In this document: positions 62,289 to 64,000 of the stretch, in pieces | Layout: every line of letters begins with the position of its first letter | Numbering within the stretch: position 1 is the first letter of the stretch | Source of the DNA: Seriola aureovittata | Lineage: Eukaryota > Chordata > Actinopteri > Carangiformes > Carangidae | DNA length: 64,000 nt | Reading direction: 5' to 3' | NCBI RefSeq assembly: GCF_021018895.1 | Contig: NC_079375.1 | Span: 21,644,975 to 21,708,974 of the forward strand | The notes under the pieces: model-generated | What the model was told of the DNA's origin: nothing | Seen by the model: the letters and a program-made list of their open reading frames with translations, nothing else | The model's database searches: none | Translations under genes and position numbers: made by a program

Positions 62289-64000
62289 GTACCACACCCA
62301 TCCCATTCAGTCACCTTTATTCGAGCCTTTAGAGCCGAATGTGCTGTAGAATAGTTTAAAATCAACATTTGCAAGAACATTAACAGCTCTGAATAATTTA
62401 CATTCTGCCATACCTTTTTCTATAATCTGACATGTGTCTGACAGGCTTGACAGACATTTCACTGAGACTGATGACATGCTCATGAAGCAGGAACAAACAG
62501 CGTGTGTCAGACCTGCATGCTTTCAAAAGCTTGTGTTAAATGGTACATCGTGCACAAAGACACATCAAAGCATTGTGATACGTGTTCTCTGATGTTAGAG
62601 CACACGGGACAAAAAATTGCTGGCTTTTGTCCTTGCTAGCGTCACGGTAGTGTTAGAAATTTTCCAACTTGCTTTATTACAAAATAATATTTATTTTATT
62701 AAAAAAACAGCACTATTATAGTTTTTAGTGAAATGATTTGTGTTCCTAGCAAGGACAAAAGCCACAATTGACCAAACACTGAGGTGAAAAATTTAAATAA
62801 AATTTGGTCATATGGCATCAGTCTAAGGAGGGAATGTAGGTGCCAGCATCATCATGAGCACATACAAGGTTTTGCCCGTTTCTGCCGGGCATGTCGTGAA
62901 ATAACAAGGAATTTTACCAACAAATCATTTTACAGAATAAATTGCGTAACCTGTTTCTCACATACACTAGTATTAGATGTCGTTTTCTTTTGCTCCGCAG
63001 CGAGTCGAGCTGTAGTGGAAAATAAATCTGTTTACCACTTTTCAACTTTTCTGAGCTGAACAACATAAACAAACAAGAAAGAAGAAACAACATTTTTTAG
63101 GTCAAGGAAACACTTGAGCTAAGTTTTTGAAAGTCAATGAAAAGTCATTGAATCTTGCATGTAGCCTTGTCATCTTCGCAGTTACTCTCAACAATAAAGA
63201 AGCAGACTATTAAACATGTCAGGGAACATTTTTTATGTCGCTATAAAGAAAATATGATGTAGTAATGTCACACACTGGAGAAATGCAGGCACTTCTCTTC
63301 TCACAGCCGATGTTTTACCAAAGAGCATCACATGACATGTTAGTTTGTCTGTGTATTCAGGCTATTATTGTCTTAATAGATGATCATTAATTATTTTAGT
63401 CTCTTGACGTAAAAATAAAATTTATGTGAGATAGCAATAAAAAGGCAAAGGAAAAAAAGCACGCTGATGCGCGTTTAAGCAGCTCGCTGAGATTGTGACT
63501 GATCATTACTTAGGTTACCACTCTGAGATTAACATCGTAATCTCTTCAATAATTTAAAGCAGTATAAAGTAGGCTGTCACCACCTATAATTCCTTAATGC
63601 TGGTAAAGCTCACTGTAGCTGGAGTAGAAGTGAGAAAATCCACTCTCACTGTATACAGTCTAGCTCCTGTGGAGACGTGAGCGCAGTCTACTGAGCAACC
63701 AACAGGAGACTTGCACATGTGCACAAACTCGCACACACACACGCGCGCACACACACACGCGCACACACACACACACACATTTATTAGGGCTGTAGTCGCT
63801 GAGAGTTCCTCAGCTCTGTTTAAGGTGATTATGTGCCTAATGAGTAGGTAGGGCACTTTTTTACTATAGACTAATTAGTGTGTATTATAGAGGATGTGGG
63901 CTAATGAGTGTGTTGGCTAAGTGTGTGCTGATTCAGGGTTTAGACCACTGTCAGGTTTTAGCCTGCGGATCAAAAGGCAGGTTTTTGTGTGAGTTGTTGA
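62289..64000. other. sugt1 intron 10 up to the window end
   Basis: No further SUGT1 exon (the next family segment would continue the CS domain) was found before the window ends. It carries the inverted repeat described separately and a CA/CG-interrupted microsatellite at about 63731-63779. Confidence 0.5.
62615..62769. repeat. Short inverted-repeat element (about 24-bp arms, MITE-like)
   Basis: The left arm AATTGCTGGCTTTTGTCC, continuing TTGCTAG (62615-62639), is mirrored by the right arm CTAGCAAGGACAAAAGCC, continuing ACAATT (62746-62769). Apart from one short difference (GC against GT, with a one-base indel) the arms are complementary. They enclose about 106 AT-rich bases with no coding capacity. 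Confidence 0.75.

Overview
The window is teleost nuclear DNA, most probably from a spiny-rayed (percomorph) fish. It has intron-split vertebrate genes, a very high density of (CA)n/(GT)n microsatellites, and decayed copies of the interspersed repeats, LINEs and Tc1/mariner elements that fill such genomes. No prokaryotic gene, CRISPR array, viral genome or operon is visible.

Four protein-coding genes, all on the plus strand, were reconstructed exon by exon from splice sites and reading phase. (1) 96-2334: the last five coding exons of a mitochondrial carrier of the SLC25A14/SLC25A30 group, best called slc25a30; its poly(A) signal is at 3587. (2) 27505-34542: a complete endothelin receptor type B gene (ednrb) with a TATA-like promoter, a non-coding first exon, seven coding exons (420 aa) and a poly(A) signal. 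(3) 44420-53164: a complete ELF1-like ETS transcription factor with seven coding exons (448 aa), which is divergent and shorter than ordinary ELF1. (4) 54210 to beyond the window: the first ten coding exons (203 aa) of sugt1, the SGT1 co-chaperone, covering the TPR domain and most of the CS domain. The human counterparts of these four all lie on chromosome 13q, so the block looks like conserved synteny. The genes are not known to share a pathway.

The 24-kb gap between slc25a30 and ednrb and the 10-kb gap between ednrb and elf1 hold no gene I can support. They contain repeats: two families of common fish interspersed repeats, a repeat family carrying nuclear-receptor-type DR1 motifs, a broken Tc1/mariner transposase with 36 residues between its second D and its E, a tandem pair of elements with roughly 35-bp terminal inverted repeats, LINE fragments, a 31-base G run and many microsatellites. 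One short minus-strand open reading frame at about 15.2-15.35 kb looks coding but was not identified.

No convincing previously undescribed system was found. The points most worth a second look are the sugt1 splice sites (a GC donor and two NAGNAG acceptors), the divergent short elf1, the GT repeat immediately upstream of its start codon, the tandem inverted-repeat element at 35.7-36.4 kb, the DR1-bearing repeats and the orphan ORF near 15.3 kb.
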